DNA of 52,379 nucleotides from an uncultured Pseudogracilibacillus sp. (lineage in GTDB: Bacteria > Bacillota > Bacilli > Bacillales > Amphibacillaceae), in NCBI GenBank assembly GCA_937974845.1, contig CALJVC010000126.1, forward strand, positions 1 through 52,379, given 5' to 3'. A program made the translations under genes and the position numbers. Of this stretch, positions 8,047 through 15,356 are shown piece by piece. Position 1 is the first letter of the stretch; every line of letters starts with the position of its first letter. The notes under the pieces are model-generated. The model had not been told where the DNA came from, did not search any database, and saw nothing but the letters and a program-made list of their open reading frames with translations.

Positions 8047-8625
8047 TTACACCTTCCTCTTACGGACGATACAAGTCGTCAAATGGTCATCTACTAAGCC
8101 AACTGCCTGCATAAAGGAATAGCATAAAACCGGCCCGACAAAGCGAAAGCCCCGCTCCTTTAAAAGGGCACTTAATTCCTTTGATTCTTCTGTATACGTC
8201 GGAACCTCCTCCGCTCGCTCCCAATGGTTGATTATCCGGCGCTCCCCCGCCCACCGCCATAAAAAGCTGGCAAAACTCCCCTCCCTTTCCTGTAGCAGTA
8301 AAAGAGCCCGGGCATTGGCTACTATAGCCTCTATTTTTTTCCGATGGCGAATAATCCGCCCATCCTTGGAAAGTCGCTCGATATCTTGATCAGTAAACCT
8401 AGCTAGTTTTTCAGGTTCAAAGCCAGCAAATAACGCTCGGTAAGCCTCTCGACGGTGAAGCACCGTGAGCCAACGAAGCCCTGCCTGGGCAATTTCTAGA
8501 CTTAAACATTCCAAAAGATAGGCATCATTGAAAAAATGTTCAAAGCTCCCCCATTCTTCATCATGGTATTGCAGATAGAGGGGATCCTCCGTCACCCAAG
8601 GGCAACGTTCTCCATGCCTGTCCAT
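8047..8625 (-). CDS. tag: DNA-3-methyladenine glycosylase I
   Basis: A base-excision repair enzyme that removes 3-methyladenine from DNA; 192 residues, the normal length. The conserved N-terminal ERCPWV, the YHDEEWG motif, the catalytic-region glutamate in LLECLSLE and the C-terminal DDHLTTC are all present. The Cys and His residues of ERC, YHD and DDHLTTC correspond to the zinc site of E. coli Tag. The ATG at 8625 is chosen because GGGAGGAG lies five bases ahead; an in-frame ATG 15 bases upstream overlaps that site. The gene stands alone, convergent with the LysR gene. Confidence 0.94.
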   Translation of the reverse strand: MDRHGERCPWVTEDPLYLQYHDEEWGSFEHFFNDAYLLECLSLEIAQAGLRWLTVLHRREAYRALFAGFEPEKLARFTDQDIERLSKDGRIIRHRKKIEAIVANARALLLLQEREGSFASFLWRWAGERRIINHWERAEEVPTYTEESKELSALLKERGFRFVGPVLCYSFMQAVGLVDDHLTTCIVRKRKV

Positions 8626-8687
8626 ACGTTCTCCTCCCATACTCTCTTCGTCTTTATATCCTTACTGTAAAGGAAAAAAAGATATTC

Positions 8688-8696
8688 TGTTATAAT
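8688..8696 (+). promoter_or_regulatory. Extended -10 promoter of pepT
   Basis: TGTTATAAT is a TGn-extended consensus -10. No good -35 is visible at 17 bases. It lies about 30 bases before the pepT start. Confidence 0.55.
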
Positions 8697-8725
8697 AAGT
8701 ATATAAAGAAATGTAGGTGAAAAAA

Positions 8726-9976
8726 ATGGATTTGAAAGAAAAAGTAATTGAAAGACTCATTCGTTATGCAAAAGTCAATACCCAATCCGATGAAACGAGC
8801 GACAGCACCCCTTCGACAAAGGGACAGTGGGACCTTGCCCACATGTTAGTCGAAGAACTGAAGGAAATCGGAATGGAAGAAGTCACTATCGATGAGCATG
8901 CCTATGTCATGGCCACTCTACCTGCCAATATTGATGGAGATGTACCAACAATCGGTTGGCTTGCTCATTTAGATACAGCAACCGAGTTTACCGGGGAAAA
9001 TGTTCAACCACAGGTCTGGCAGGACTACGATGGCCAAGACCTCGTGTTAAATGAAAAAGAAAAGATCATCATGAAAACGGAAGAAAATAAAGAATTACAA
9101 AACTACATCGGCCATACCTTAATTACTACCGACGGCACGACCTTACTCGGTGCAGATAACAAGGCCGGTATTGCTGAAATCATGACGGCGATGGAATACT
9201 TAATCCAAAATCCTTCCATCCCCCATGGACGCCTAAGGGTAGCCTTCACGCCAGATGAAGAAATTGGTCGAGGACCCCACCGCTTCGATGTCGAAGCCTT
9301 CGATGCCGACTTCGCCTATACCGTCGACGGAGGTCCTTTAGGAGAACTGCAATATGAAAGTTTCAATGCCGCCCAGGCTACCGTAACCTTTTATGGTCAT
9401 AACGTCCACCCAGGTTCAGCCAAAGGGAAAATGGTCCATGCCGTCAAAATGGCTAACGAACTGCTCCAAGGTCTTCCGGAAAAGGAAGTACCCGAATATA
9501 CTGAGGGTTATGAAGGCTTCTACCATCTCCTTTCTTTAGAAGGAACCGTAGAACAAGCCGTCGCCCACTTCATTATTCGAGATTTTGATCGCGAAGAGTT
9601 TACAAAAAGAAAGGAAAAGCTTTCCTCCCTCGTTCAAGCTTTGCAAGAAAAGTATGGAGAAGAGGCCGTTGAACTAGAAATGAACGACCAATATTTCAAC
9701 ATGCGCGAAAAAATAGAGCCCGTAATCGAAATCGTCGATACGGCGCAGGAAGCTATGAAGGACTTAAATATTGAGCCCATCATCGAACCGATTCGTGGCG
9801 GTACCGACGGCTCCCAACTATCCTATATGGGACTTCCGACACCAAACCTCTTTACCGGCGGGGAAAATTTTCACGGTAAATATGAGTTTGCCTCTGCCGA
9901 CGATATGGTGAAGGCTGTAAAAGTTATCGTAAATATTTGTCAACGTTTCGCCAAAAAGTATGAAAAAGGAGCATAA
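8726..9976 (+). CDS. pepT: Peptidase T (tripeptide aminopeptidase)
   Basis: A dinuclear zinc M20-family tripeptidase of 416 residues that releases the N-terminal residue from cytoplasmic tripeptides. Metal and catalytic motifs are in order: HLDTA, GADNKAG, PDEEIGRG (catalytic Glu followed by a ligand Glu), YTVDGG and the C-terminal FHGKYEF. The ATG at 8726 follows TAGGTG by six bases and is preferred to a GTG nine bases upstream. It is followed after three bases by a VanY-type lipoprotein gene, so the two form an operon that might link wall-peptide trimming with peptide recycling; that link is an inference. Confidence 0.95.
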   Translation: MDLKEKVIERLIRYAKVNTQSDETSDSTPSTKGQWDLAHMLVEELKEIGMEEVTIDEHAYVMATLPANIDGDVPTIGWLAHLDTATEFTGENVQPQVWQDYDGQDLVLNEKEKIIMKTEENKELQNYIGHTLITTDGTTLLGADNKAGIAEIMTAMEYLIQNPSIPHGRLRVAFTPDEEIGRGPHRFDVEAFDADFAYTVDGGPLGELQYESFNAAQATVTFYGHNVHPGSAKGKMVHAVKMANELLQGLPEKEVPEYTEGYEGFYHLLSLEGTVEQAVAHFIIRDFDREEFTKRKEKLSSLVQALQEKYGEEAVELEMNDQYFNMREKIEPVIEIVDTAQEAMKDLNIEPIIEPIRGGTDGSQLSYMGLPTPNLFTGGENFHGKYEFASADDMVKAVKVIVNICQRFAKKYEKGA

Positions 9977-9979
9977 AAA

Positions 9980-10723
9980 ATGAAAAATTATGCACTCATC
10001 CTCTCCTTCCTTAGCCTTTTTATCATAGCAGGCTGTTCTGACAGCCTACCGGAAGAAGAACCGACAACTAAGGAGGAAGCGCAAGAAATCGATGAAATAG
10101 AGACCGAAGAACAGGCAGAGAAAGAAAAAAACGATATCGACTATACTAGTCCCGACAGTCTCACCGTACTTGTAAATAAGGAACATGCCCTGCCTGAAGA
10201 TTACGAACCTAAAGACCTCGTCGTTCCTGACGTAAGGTTCCCTTTTATAGAAGATGACCCGAAAAAACAACTACGCAAGGAAGCGGCCGAGGCTTTAGAA
10301 AAGTTATTTGACGAAGCGGATAAGGCCGGCCACGAACTTTTTGCCCAATCCGGCTACCGTTCCTATGAACGCCAGGAAGCAATTTATGCTGCGAATGTTG
10401 CCGAGGACGGCGAAGAGGCAGCGAATCAATACAGTGCAAGGCCAGGCGAGAGCGAACACCAAACCGGGCTCGTCATGGATATTACTTCTGCTAGCGTCGA
10501 CTTCTTATTAGTACAGGAATTCGGCGACACACCCGAAGGCCAATGGGTTGCCGAACATGCCCATGAGTTCGGCTTTATCGTACGCTACGATCAAGGGAAG
10601 GAAGACATTACCGGATACCAATACGAACCTTGGCACCTACGATATGTCGGTAAAGAAGCGGCTACTATTATTTACGAAGAAAATCTTACCTTAGAGGAAT
10701 ATGTTGGTGCAGTAGAAGACTAA
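9980..10723 (+). CDS. VanY/LdcB-type carboxypeptidase lipoprotein
   Basis: A 247-residue secreted lipoprotein with a lipobox (FIIAGC, lipid-modified Cys19), an acidic Glu-rich linker to about residue 60 and a VanY-type peptidase domain. The zinc-site motifs are SGYRS, the SARPGESEHQTG segment followed by MDI, and EPWHLRYVG. Family members cut the terminal D-Ala from peptidoglycan stem peptides, either as D,D- or L,D-carboxypeptidases, outside the membrane. The start lies three bases after the pepT stop, with AAAGGAG inside the pepT end, so the genes are probably co-transcribed. Which bond it cuts cannot be decided here. Confidence 0.9.
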   Translation: MKNYALILSFLSLFIIAGCSDSLPEEEPTTKEEAQEIDEIETEEQAEKEKNDIDYTSPDSLTVLVNKEHALPEDYEPKDLVVPDVRFPFIEDDPKKQLRKEAAEALEKLFDEADKAGHELFAQSGYRSYERQEAIYAANVAEDGEEAANQYSARPGESEHQTGLVMDITSASVDFLLVQEFGDTPEGQWVAEHAHEFGFIVRYDQGKEDITGYQYEPWHLRYVGKEAATIIYEENLTLEEYVGAVED

Positions 10724-10752
10724 AAAATCTGAGACCTATCTCAGATTTTTTT
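10723..10752 (+). terminator. Terminator of the pepT operon
   Basis: AATCTGAGA (10727-10735) pairs with TCTCAGATT around a four-base loop, followed by a run of T. The A-rich left flank makes it potentially bidirectional. Confidence 0.9.
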
Positions 10753-10765
10753 ATTAGGATAGAAA

Positions 10766-10800
10766 AAACGCTAGCCGAAACATTGAACTCAAACGGCTAC
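10766..10800 (-). terminator. Second minus-strand hairpin downstream of the fructosamine kinase
   Basis: TAGCCG (10777-10772) and CGGCTA (10799-10794) form a stem; on the minus strand it is followed by GCG and six U residues (10770-10765). It backs up the larger element at 10833-10915. Confidence 0.55.
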
Positions 10801-10832
10801 ATCCTCCCAATTCCTAAGCAGACTAGCTTTAA

Positions 10833-10915
10833 TAAAAAAGTACGTCATCGATGGACAGCTTCTTTAAAGAAGCGTTCGCTTGTTCAGCTTATCACAAGCT
10901 TATCGATGACGTACT
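10833..10915 (-). terminator. Branched, three-way-junction-like terminator element
   Basis: A perfect 14-bp outer stem (10839-10852 with 10902-10915, sequence AGTACGTCATCGAT) encloses two inner hairpins: the palindrome GCTTCTTTAAAGAAGC (10858-10873) and GCTTGT / ACAAGC (10878-10899). On the minus strand the outer stem runs directly into a U-tract, so it can act as a terminator for the fructosamine kinase gene, which ends 18 bases before it. The two extra arms are unusual for an intrinsic terminator. Confidence 0.7.
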
Positions 10916-10933
10916 CCTTCAAATTTAAAAAGA

Positions 10934-11821
10934 CTACTTCTCTAAACTTACATAACGGTTCACAATCGCATCTACCTGCTCCCCATAGCTTTCGCCAAAT
11001 AGGTTGAGATGGGCTAATAAGTAGTATAACTGATATAAAGGCTTGACCTCTTCATAATCATCCCGTAGAGGAAAAACCTCCTGATAGGCAGCGTAGAAAC
11101 GTTCAGAAAAGCCTCCGAACAACTCAGAAAAAGCAATATCTACTTGACGATCACCGTAGAAAAAGGACGGATCGACAATAAATGGCTCTCCCGCTGGGCC
11201 AACGATCCAATTTCCACTATAAAAATCTCCGTGTAAATAGGAAGGCTCTACAAAGGTTGGTACCCAACGATCTAGTTCGTCTAACAACTTTTCCAACTTA
11301 CGTAAACGCTCGCCTTCAATCACGCCCTTCTCGACCCCTTGTTTCACTTGGGACTTGAGTCGATACTCCCGAAAATACTCAAGCCAATTAGGCAATAAAG
11401 CATTCGGCTGTGGCAAAAGTCCAATATACGTATCTCGTTGAAAACCATGCATTCGACCCGTACATTGGTGCAAGGCTGCCATCTTCCGCCCGAGGATTTC
11501 TTCCGTCTCTTCCGTCTCGGTTCCTTCAATCCATTCTAACAATAGAAAGGACTGACCCTCTTGATCAGAATAGGCAACATATTCCGGCACAGAGACCGTA
11601 TTCGTCTCCTTTAAAAGACGTAAACCTGTCGCCTCGCTTTTAAAGAAATCCTTTGGAGCGTTTTGATGATATTTCATAAAATACTCCGCATCATCGGTTC
11701 GAACATAGTAGGCTTCGTTGATCGACCCTCCACGAATTGGTGTAATCTCCCGAATATGCGAATAATCACGACCACTTTGCAAACCAACAGTTGCTAAACG
11801 TTCAATATCTTCTAATTTCAT
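10934..11821 (-). CDS. Fructosamine kinase family protein
   Basis: A 295-residue protein kinase-fold enzyme of the fructosamine/ketosamine-3-kinase family. Members phosphorylate sugar adducts on glycated amines so that they fall off, a cytoplasmic repair function. Motifs seen are the ATP-site lysine in YFMKYH, the catalytic loop LHGDFYSGNW and the metal-binding DPSFFYGDRQVDIAF. The ATG at 11821 overlaps the stop codon of the upstream deaminase by four bases (ATGA), and GGGAGA precedes it, so translation is probably coupled. The chosen start removes four leading codons. The substrate is not determined by the sequence. Confidence 0.9.
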   Translation of the reverse strand: MKLEDIERLATVGLQSGRDYSHIREITPIRGGSINEAYYVRTDDAEYFMKYHQNAPKDFFKSEATGLRLLKETNTVSVPEYVAYSDQEGQSFLLLEWIEGTETEETEEILGRKMAALHQCTGRMHGFQRDTYIGLLPQPNALLPNWLEYFREYRLKSQVKQGVEKGVIEGERLRKLEKLLDELDRWVPTFVEPSYLHGDFYSGNWIVGPAGEPFIVDPSFFYGDRQVDIAFSELFGGFSERFYAAYQEVFPLRDDYEEVKPLYQLYYLLAHLNLFGESYGEQVDAIVNRYVSLEK

Positions 11822-12267
11822 CGCTTCTCCCATTCTTTCATTGGATTTATTTGACCTTCTTCTAAAGGTATCTGTTTTTTTACAATTTGCCGTTGCGTAT
11901 TCAACTTTTTAAAATCGTCGTAAATTTGCTTGGACAGGCCTAGGCCAACGTCCATAGCATCCGTGACCGACTGACAATAATAAACTTCTGTAATACCGGC
12001 AAAATACATTGCACTCAAGCACATCGGACAGGGTTCCCCACTAGCATACATAGCGTAGCCTGATAAATCGTGGGTCTGTAACTTCTCTTGGGCTCGTCGT
12101 ATGGCAACAAGCTCAGCATGGGCACTCACATCGTAACGTTTGTGGGCTTCGTTTACTCCTTCCGCAACTATGGTACCATCTTTTACTAAGACAGCACCGA
12201 ACGGATCTCCGCCCTCTTGGACGTTTTGCATAGCTAAAGCTACCGCCCGCTCCATAAACTCGTCCAT
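11818..12267 (-). CDS. guaD: Guanine deaminase-like cytidine/deoxycytidylate deaminase family protein
   Basis: A 149-residue zinc deaminase. HAELVAIRRA provides the zinc histidine and catalytic glutamate, and GEPCPMCLSAMYFA the two zinc cysteines. PFGAVLVKDG near residue 25 and the DAMDVGLGLSKQIYDDF segment resemble Bacillus GuaD, which hydrolyses guanine to xanthine and ammonia. The ATG at 12267 follows AAGGGGGG at proper spacing; an ATG six bases earlier abuts that site. The stop overlaps the start of the fructosamine kinase. Another nucleobase or pterin deaminase activity cannot be excluded. Confidence 0.85.
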   Translation of the reverse strand: MDEFMERAVALAMQNVQEGGDPFGAVLVKDGTIVAEGVNEAHKRYDVSAHAELVAIRRAQEKLQTHDLSGYAMYASGEPCPMCLSAMYFAGITEVYYCQSVTDAMDVGLGLSKQIYDDFKKLNTQRQIVKKQIPLEEGQINPMKEWEKR

Positions 12268-12430
12268 CGCCATCCCCCCTTGGGAAAACTTCTCTACCTG
12301 TATTCTAATATATATAAGACGATTCTTCCATTTATTCTACACGGAAAGGAAGAAAAGCGGGCCTTAACTTGTCAACGATTACAATATCTTTATTATCTCG
12401 ATAATATTCCCTTATATTTATCTACAAATA

Positions 12431-12465
12431 AAAGAAAAGACCGTCCCGAAAACCTCGGGTCGGTC
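12431..12465 (-). terminator. Terminator after the PTS_EIIC-like gene
   Basis: GACCGACCCGA / TCGGGACGGTC on the minus strand, 11 positions with one mismatch, followed by UUUU and a U-rich tail. Confidence 0.85.
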
Positions 12466-12490
12466 CCTTTCTCTTTCCTACTTACTCCTT

Positions 12491-13528
12491 TTATTCATAA
12501 GCAATGGTCATATCCCCCGGCTTAATCCAACCGACCTTCTTTAAAACGACATAAGTAAGGTAGGCAACGATAGCTGGGGCAATAATATGGATAAGCAAAA
12601 CTTGCCAGAAGACAGGCCACGTAAAGCCCATCGTTTCAAAGGCCATAATTTGTCCAACAAGGCCACTAGTTCCCATGCCTGCACCGGCCGTATTGTTCGT
12701 CATTTGAAAAAGAACTGTACCAATCGGTGCGACAACGATACTAGCAATTGTCGGCGGAATCAAGATTGCCGGATTTTTAATAATATTCGATACTTGAAGC
12801 ATCGATGTACCAATCGCCTGGGCTAAAAATCCCCCAAAGCCATTGTCACGATAACTCGTCACGGCAAAACCGACCATCTGGGCTGAACAACCAATGACAG
12901 CTGCCCCAGCAGCTAAACCATCGAGGGATAGCATAAAAGCGATAGCCACACTAGAAATCGGTGCCGTAAGGGCCCAACCCATTAAAACAGCGACGATAAT
13001 TCCCATAATGAAAGGATGCTGCATCGTCGACCAATTAATGATTTCCCCGATCCAAACCATTAAACGATTAATCGGCACCCCGATTAAACTTCCTGTAATA
13101 TAACCGACTAAAATCGTCGTAAATGGGGTAACGATAATGTCTACCCGGGTCATTCCATAGACGATTTTACCAATTTCCGTTGCGAACAAGACGGCCACAT
13201 AGCTTCCAGCTGGTCCGCCGAGTTCCGCCCCAAAAGCTCCGGCAAAAAGGGCTGAAAAGAGAACTAAAGGTGGTGCCTTTAACCCATAGGCAATGGCAAC
13301 CCCAATGGCTCCTCCCATAATTTTATTGTCCATGGCGAAGGAACCCATTTCTATTAAACTTTGTCCTATACCGACATACTGTAAAGCCTCGAGCTGTTCT
13401 CCAGCGGTCTTCATAATTAAACCGATAATTAAAGAGGAGAAAAGACCGAGGGCCATATAACTTAAAGCAGTGACAAAGTAGTCATGGAGCGATAAACTTA
13501 CTCCCTTTTTCTCTAAAAACTTTCTCAC
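12491..13528 (-). CDS. PTS_EIIC-type membrane permease
   Basis: A 345-residue integral membrane protein with about nine or ten hydrophobic segments and glycine-rich loops such as FGAELGGPAGSYV and TNNTAGAGMGTSGLVGQI. It resembles the stand-alone PTS_EIIC_2 family, annotated as PTS transporter subunit IIC although no EIIA, EIIB or sugar enzyme lies nearby. The start is a GTG at 13528 behind AAGGAG. It is divergent from the nitroreductase at 13713 across about 180 bases. The substrate and any real link to the phosphotransferase system are unknown. Confidence 0.8.
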   Translation of the reverse strand: MRKFLEKKGVSLSLHDYFVTALSYMALGLFSSLIIGLIMKTAGEQLEALQYVGIGQSLIEMGSFAMDNKIMGGAIGVAIAYGLKAPPLVLFSALFAGAFGAELGGPAGSYVAVLFATEIGKIVYGMTRVDIIVTPFTTILVGYITGSLIGVPINRLMVWIGEIINWSTMQHPFIMGIIVAVLMGWALTAPISSVAIAFMLSLDGLAAGAAVIGCSAQMVGFAVTSYRDNGFGGFLAQAIGTSMLQVSNIIKNPAILIPPTIASIVVAPIGTVLFQMTNNTAGAGMGTSGLVGQIMAFETMGFTWPVFWQVLLIHIIAPAIVAYLTYVVLKKVGWIKPGDMTIAYE

Positions 13529-13642
13529 TTTTCCCTACTCCTTTTTCATTCTTAAACAAATTTTATTATCTATGATTCTTAGTAATTTTACAACTAATAT
13601 TACTTATGTCTTGACAGAAGTGAGGGACAGAGAAGACGGAAG

Positions 13643-13671
13643 TTGCGATTATTTTCTCCTAAGCCTATAAT
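13643..13671 (+). promoter_or_regulatory. Sigma-A promoter of the nitroreductase gene
   Basis: -35 TTGCGA (13643-13648), a 17-base spacer and -10 TATAAT (13666-13671). Transcription should begin near 13678, which rules out the in-frame ATG at 13677 as the start. Confidence 0.75.
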
Positions 13672-13712
13672 TTAAGATGGATGATAGATTAACTTGGAGG
13701 TTAGAAAACTCA

Positions 13713-14270
13713 ATGAAACAAACATCCTTACAAAAAATTATTCGGGAAAGACGTTCAGTAAAAAAAGGGTACACGGACCAGCCGGTGACCGAAACGCTCG
13801 TTAAAGACTTACTTAACGACGCAATCTGGGCACCGACACATGGTAACCGGCAACCTTGGCGCTTTATTTTTGTCGATAAAGAAAACCTACCTGCCTTTGC
13901 GAAGGAAGTAGCGCAGACCTATCCAGAAAACATGCAGGAAAACCGCGAGAGCTATTTAAACGAACCGAATGCTATTCTCGTCGTTATTATGCAGGAAGCT
14001 GAAATGCAGAAGCAGTGGGACGAAAATTTCGGTGCGACAGCTTCGATGATTCAAAACTTCTCCCTACTTGCCTGGGAACGTCAACTTGGTGTCGTTTGGA
14101 AAACGAACCCCCACATTTACGATCCAAAAGTGAAAGAAATCCTAAAGGTGAAAGAAGACGAAAAAATCGTCGGCTTCCTCCACCTCGGCTTTTTTGATGA
14201 AATTCCTGAGAAAAAAGGTCGTATCGACGTCGAGGAAAAGTTCACCCGATACCAAGCTGATACAAATTAA
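13713..14270 (+). CDS. Nitroreductase family protein
   Basis: A 185-residue FMN-dependent oxidoreductase fold. The N-terminal RRSVKKGY and the APTHGNRQPWRFIFV motif (flavin-binding region) are family hallmarks, and GATASMIQNFSLLAWERQLG forms the core helix. Members reduce nitro groups, quinones or other electrophiles using NAD(P)H; the physiological substrate is not evident. The ATG at 13713 follows TTGGAGG by about 12 bases, a slightly long spacing, but the only upstream in-frame ATG is at the promoter's transcription start. A small gene of unknown function follows on the same strand. Confidence 0.88.
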   Translation: MKQTSLQKIIRERRSVKKGYTDQPVTETLVKDLLNDAIWAPTHGNRQPWRFIFVDKENLPAFAKEVAQTYPENMQENRESYLNEPNAILVVIMQEAEMQKQWDENFGATASMIQNFSLLAWERQLGVVWKTNPHIYDPKVKEILKVKEDEKIVGFLHLGFFDEIPEKKGRIDVEEKFTRYQADTN

Positions 14271-14349
14271 CCTAAACAAATCCGTACCTGCCTAAGTGAG
14301 GAACATGCTACACTACCTATATAGGATTGAAGGAGGTAGGAAGTCGACA

Positions 14350-14511
14350 TTGCGTTGCGGAACAAGACGTTATATCGCCGAAATAGAAATCGACGGACAA
14401 AAGGAAACGAAGCCAATTATCGCCCGTACCCCGGCCGAAGCACGGAAAAATATTCGCAAAACCTACGGAAAGGATACGGTTATCTATTCCGTGGTCGAAG
14501 CCAAGCGTTAA
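14350..14511 (+). CDS. Small conserved-looking protein of unknown function (53 aa)
   Basis: A short, basic, soluble protein reading RRYIAEIEIDGQKETKPIIA and ending VIYSVVEAKR, with a plausible beta-beta-alpha-beta pattern. I do not recognise the family. GAAGGAGGTAGG lies upstream; the TTG at 14350 is the nearest in-frame start behind it, at a rather long 13 bases. In-frame ATG codons at 14296 and 14305 would add up to 18 residues and cannot be excluded. Codon use resembles the neighbours, and a hairpin terminator follows. Confidence 0.6.
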   Translation: MRCGTRRYIAEIEIDGQKETKPIIARTPAEARKNIRKTYGKDTVIYSVVEAKR

Positions 14512-14539
14512 ACATCGGCAATCAAGGGCTTCGATAGAA

Positions 14540-14583
14540 ACGAAGAATCGCTAGAAAAGTAGCTGGCGGTACTTCGTTTTTTT
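14540..14583 (+). terminator. Terminator after the small protein gene
   Basis: ACGAAG (14540-14545) pairs with CTTCGT (14572-14577) with an inner interrupted stem, then seven T. Confidence 0.75.
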
Positions 14584-14716
14584 ATTGGATGCAAATAATT
14601 GGCAGAATTATTACAATTTTATTACAGAATAAACAACTATCTATAAACGGTATTTATATTTTTTCCCAGAGGGCTTATAATAAAGACAAGGACAAAATGA
14701 CAAGGAGGAAACGACT

Positions 14717-15193
14717 ATGAAACCAATTCGCCGTCGTCAAATGAATGATCCGATTCGCAGATTTAGAGAAGAGTTTGACAACATGGTAGATCGTTTTTTC
14801 AAAGAGCCCTTTTTCTCAGATAGCTTCTTATCCCCCTTTGATTTTGATAAGGAGACCTTTGCCCCAGCCTGTAACATTGAGGAAAAGGACAAGAAGTATA
14901 CGATAGTCGCAGAAATGCCTGGTGTCGATCCGGATAATATCGAAATCGAAATAGACGATTACTCCCTCTCGATTAAAGGAAAGCGCGAGGAAAAGATTAC
15001 GACCGATGACGAAGAGAAACAGATGCATATGGTCGAACATAGTTACGGATCCTTCTATCGTTCTTTTACACTTCCTGAAAATATCGATCCTGAAGCAATT
15101 ACTGCCGATTATAAGAACGGAATTTTGTCCATTGATTTACCTAAAGTAGACCAAGGTAAAAAGCGAAAAATTTCTATTCGCAAAAAAGACTAG
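14717..15193 (+). CDS. Hsp20 / alpha-crystallin family small heat-shock protein
   Basis: A 158-residue ATP-independent chaperone. The alpha-crystallin domain runs from about residue 50 (NIEEKDKKYTIVAEMPGVDP) through SLSIKGKREEK, the YGSFYRSFTLPENID signature and YKNGILSIDLPK. The N-terminus is short and rich in Phe and Arg, and the C-terminal KKRKISIRKKD contains an I-x-I motif used for oligomerisation. The ATG at 14717 has AAGGAGG eight bases ahead. No CIRCE operator or clear sigma-B promoter was found; a TATAAT lies at about 14677. The gene is monocistronic, with its own terminator. Confidence 0.95.
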   Translation: MKPIRRRQMNDPIRRFREEFDNMVDRFFKEPFFSDSFLSPFDFDKETFAPACNIEEKDKKYTIVAEMPGVDPDNIEIEIDDYSLSIKGKREEKITTDDEEKQMHMVEHSYGSFYRSFTLPENIDPEAITADYKNGILSIDLPKVDQGKKRKISIRKKD

Positions 15194-15221
15194 CTACACT
15201 GAATACCCCTATTTATACAAG

Positions 15222-15268
15222 CCACATGGGAAGCCCATCTATCTCTCCCATGTGGTTCTTTATTTTTT
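15222..15268 (+). terminator. Terminator after the hsp20 gene
   Basis: CCACATGGGA (15222-15231) pairs perfectly with TCCCATGTGG (15246-15255), followed by a T-rich run. Confidence 0.9.
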
Positions 15269-15282
15269 GGCGTCTATTAACC

Positions 15283-15310
15283 TTGCATTATTAATCCGTT
15301 ATGATAAAAT
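15283..15310 (+). promoter_or_regulatory. Promoter of the serine protease gene
   Basis: -35 TTGCAT (15283-15288), a 16-base spacer and -10 TAAAAT (15305-15310), about 45 bases before the chosen start. Confidence 0.5.
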
Positions 15311-15356
15311 AACGTCAAATAAACACGAAATGGTAATATTTTCAAGGATGAGGAAA

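Noticed and set aside
10833..10915. Insertion-sequence or MITE end repeats
   Set aside because: No transposase, no target-site duplication and no second copy in the window; kept only as a branched terminator-like element.
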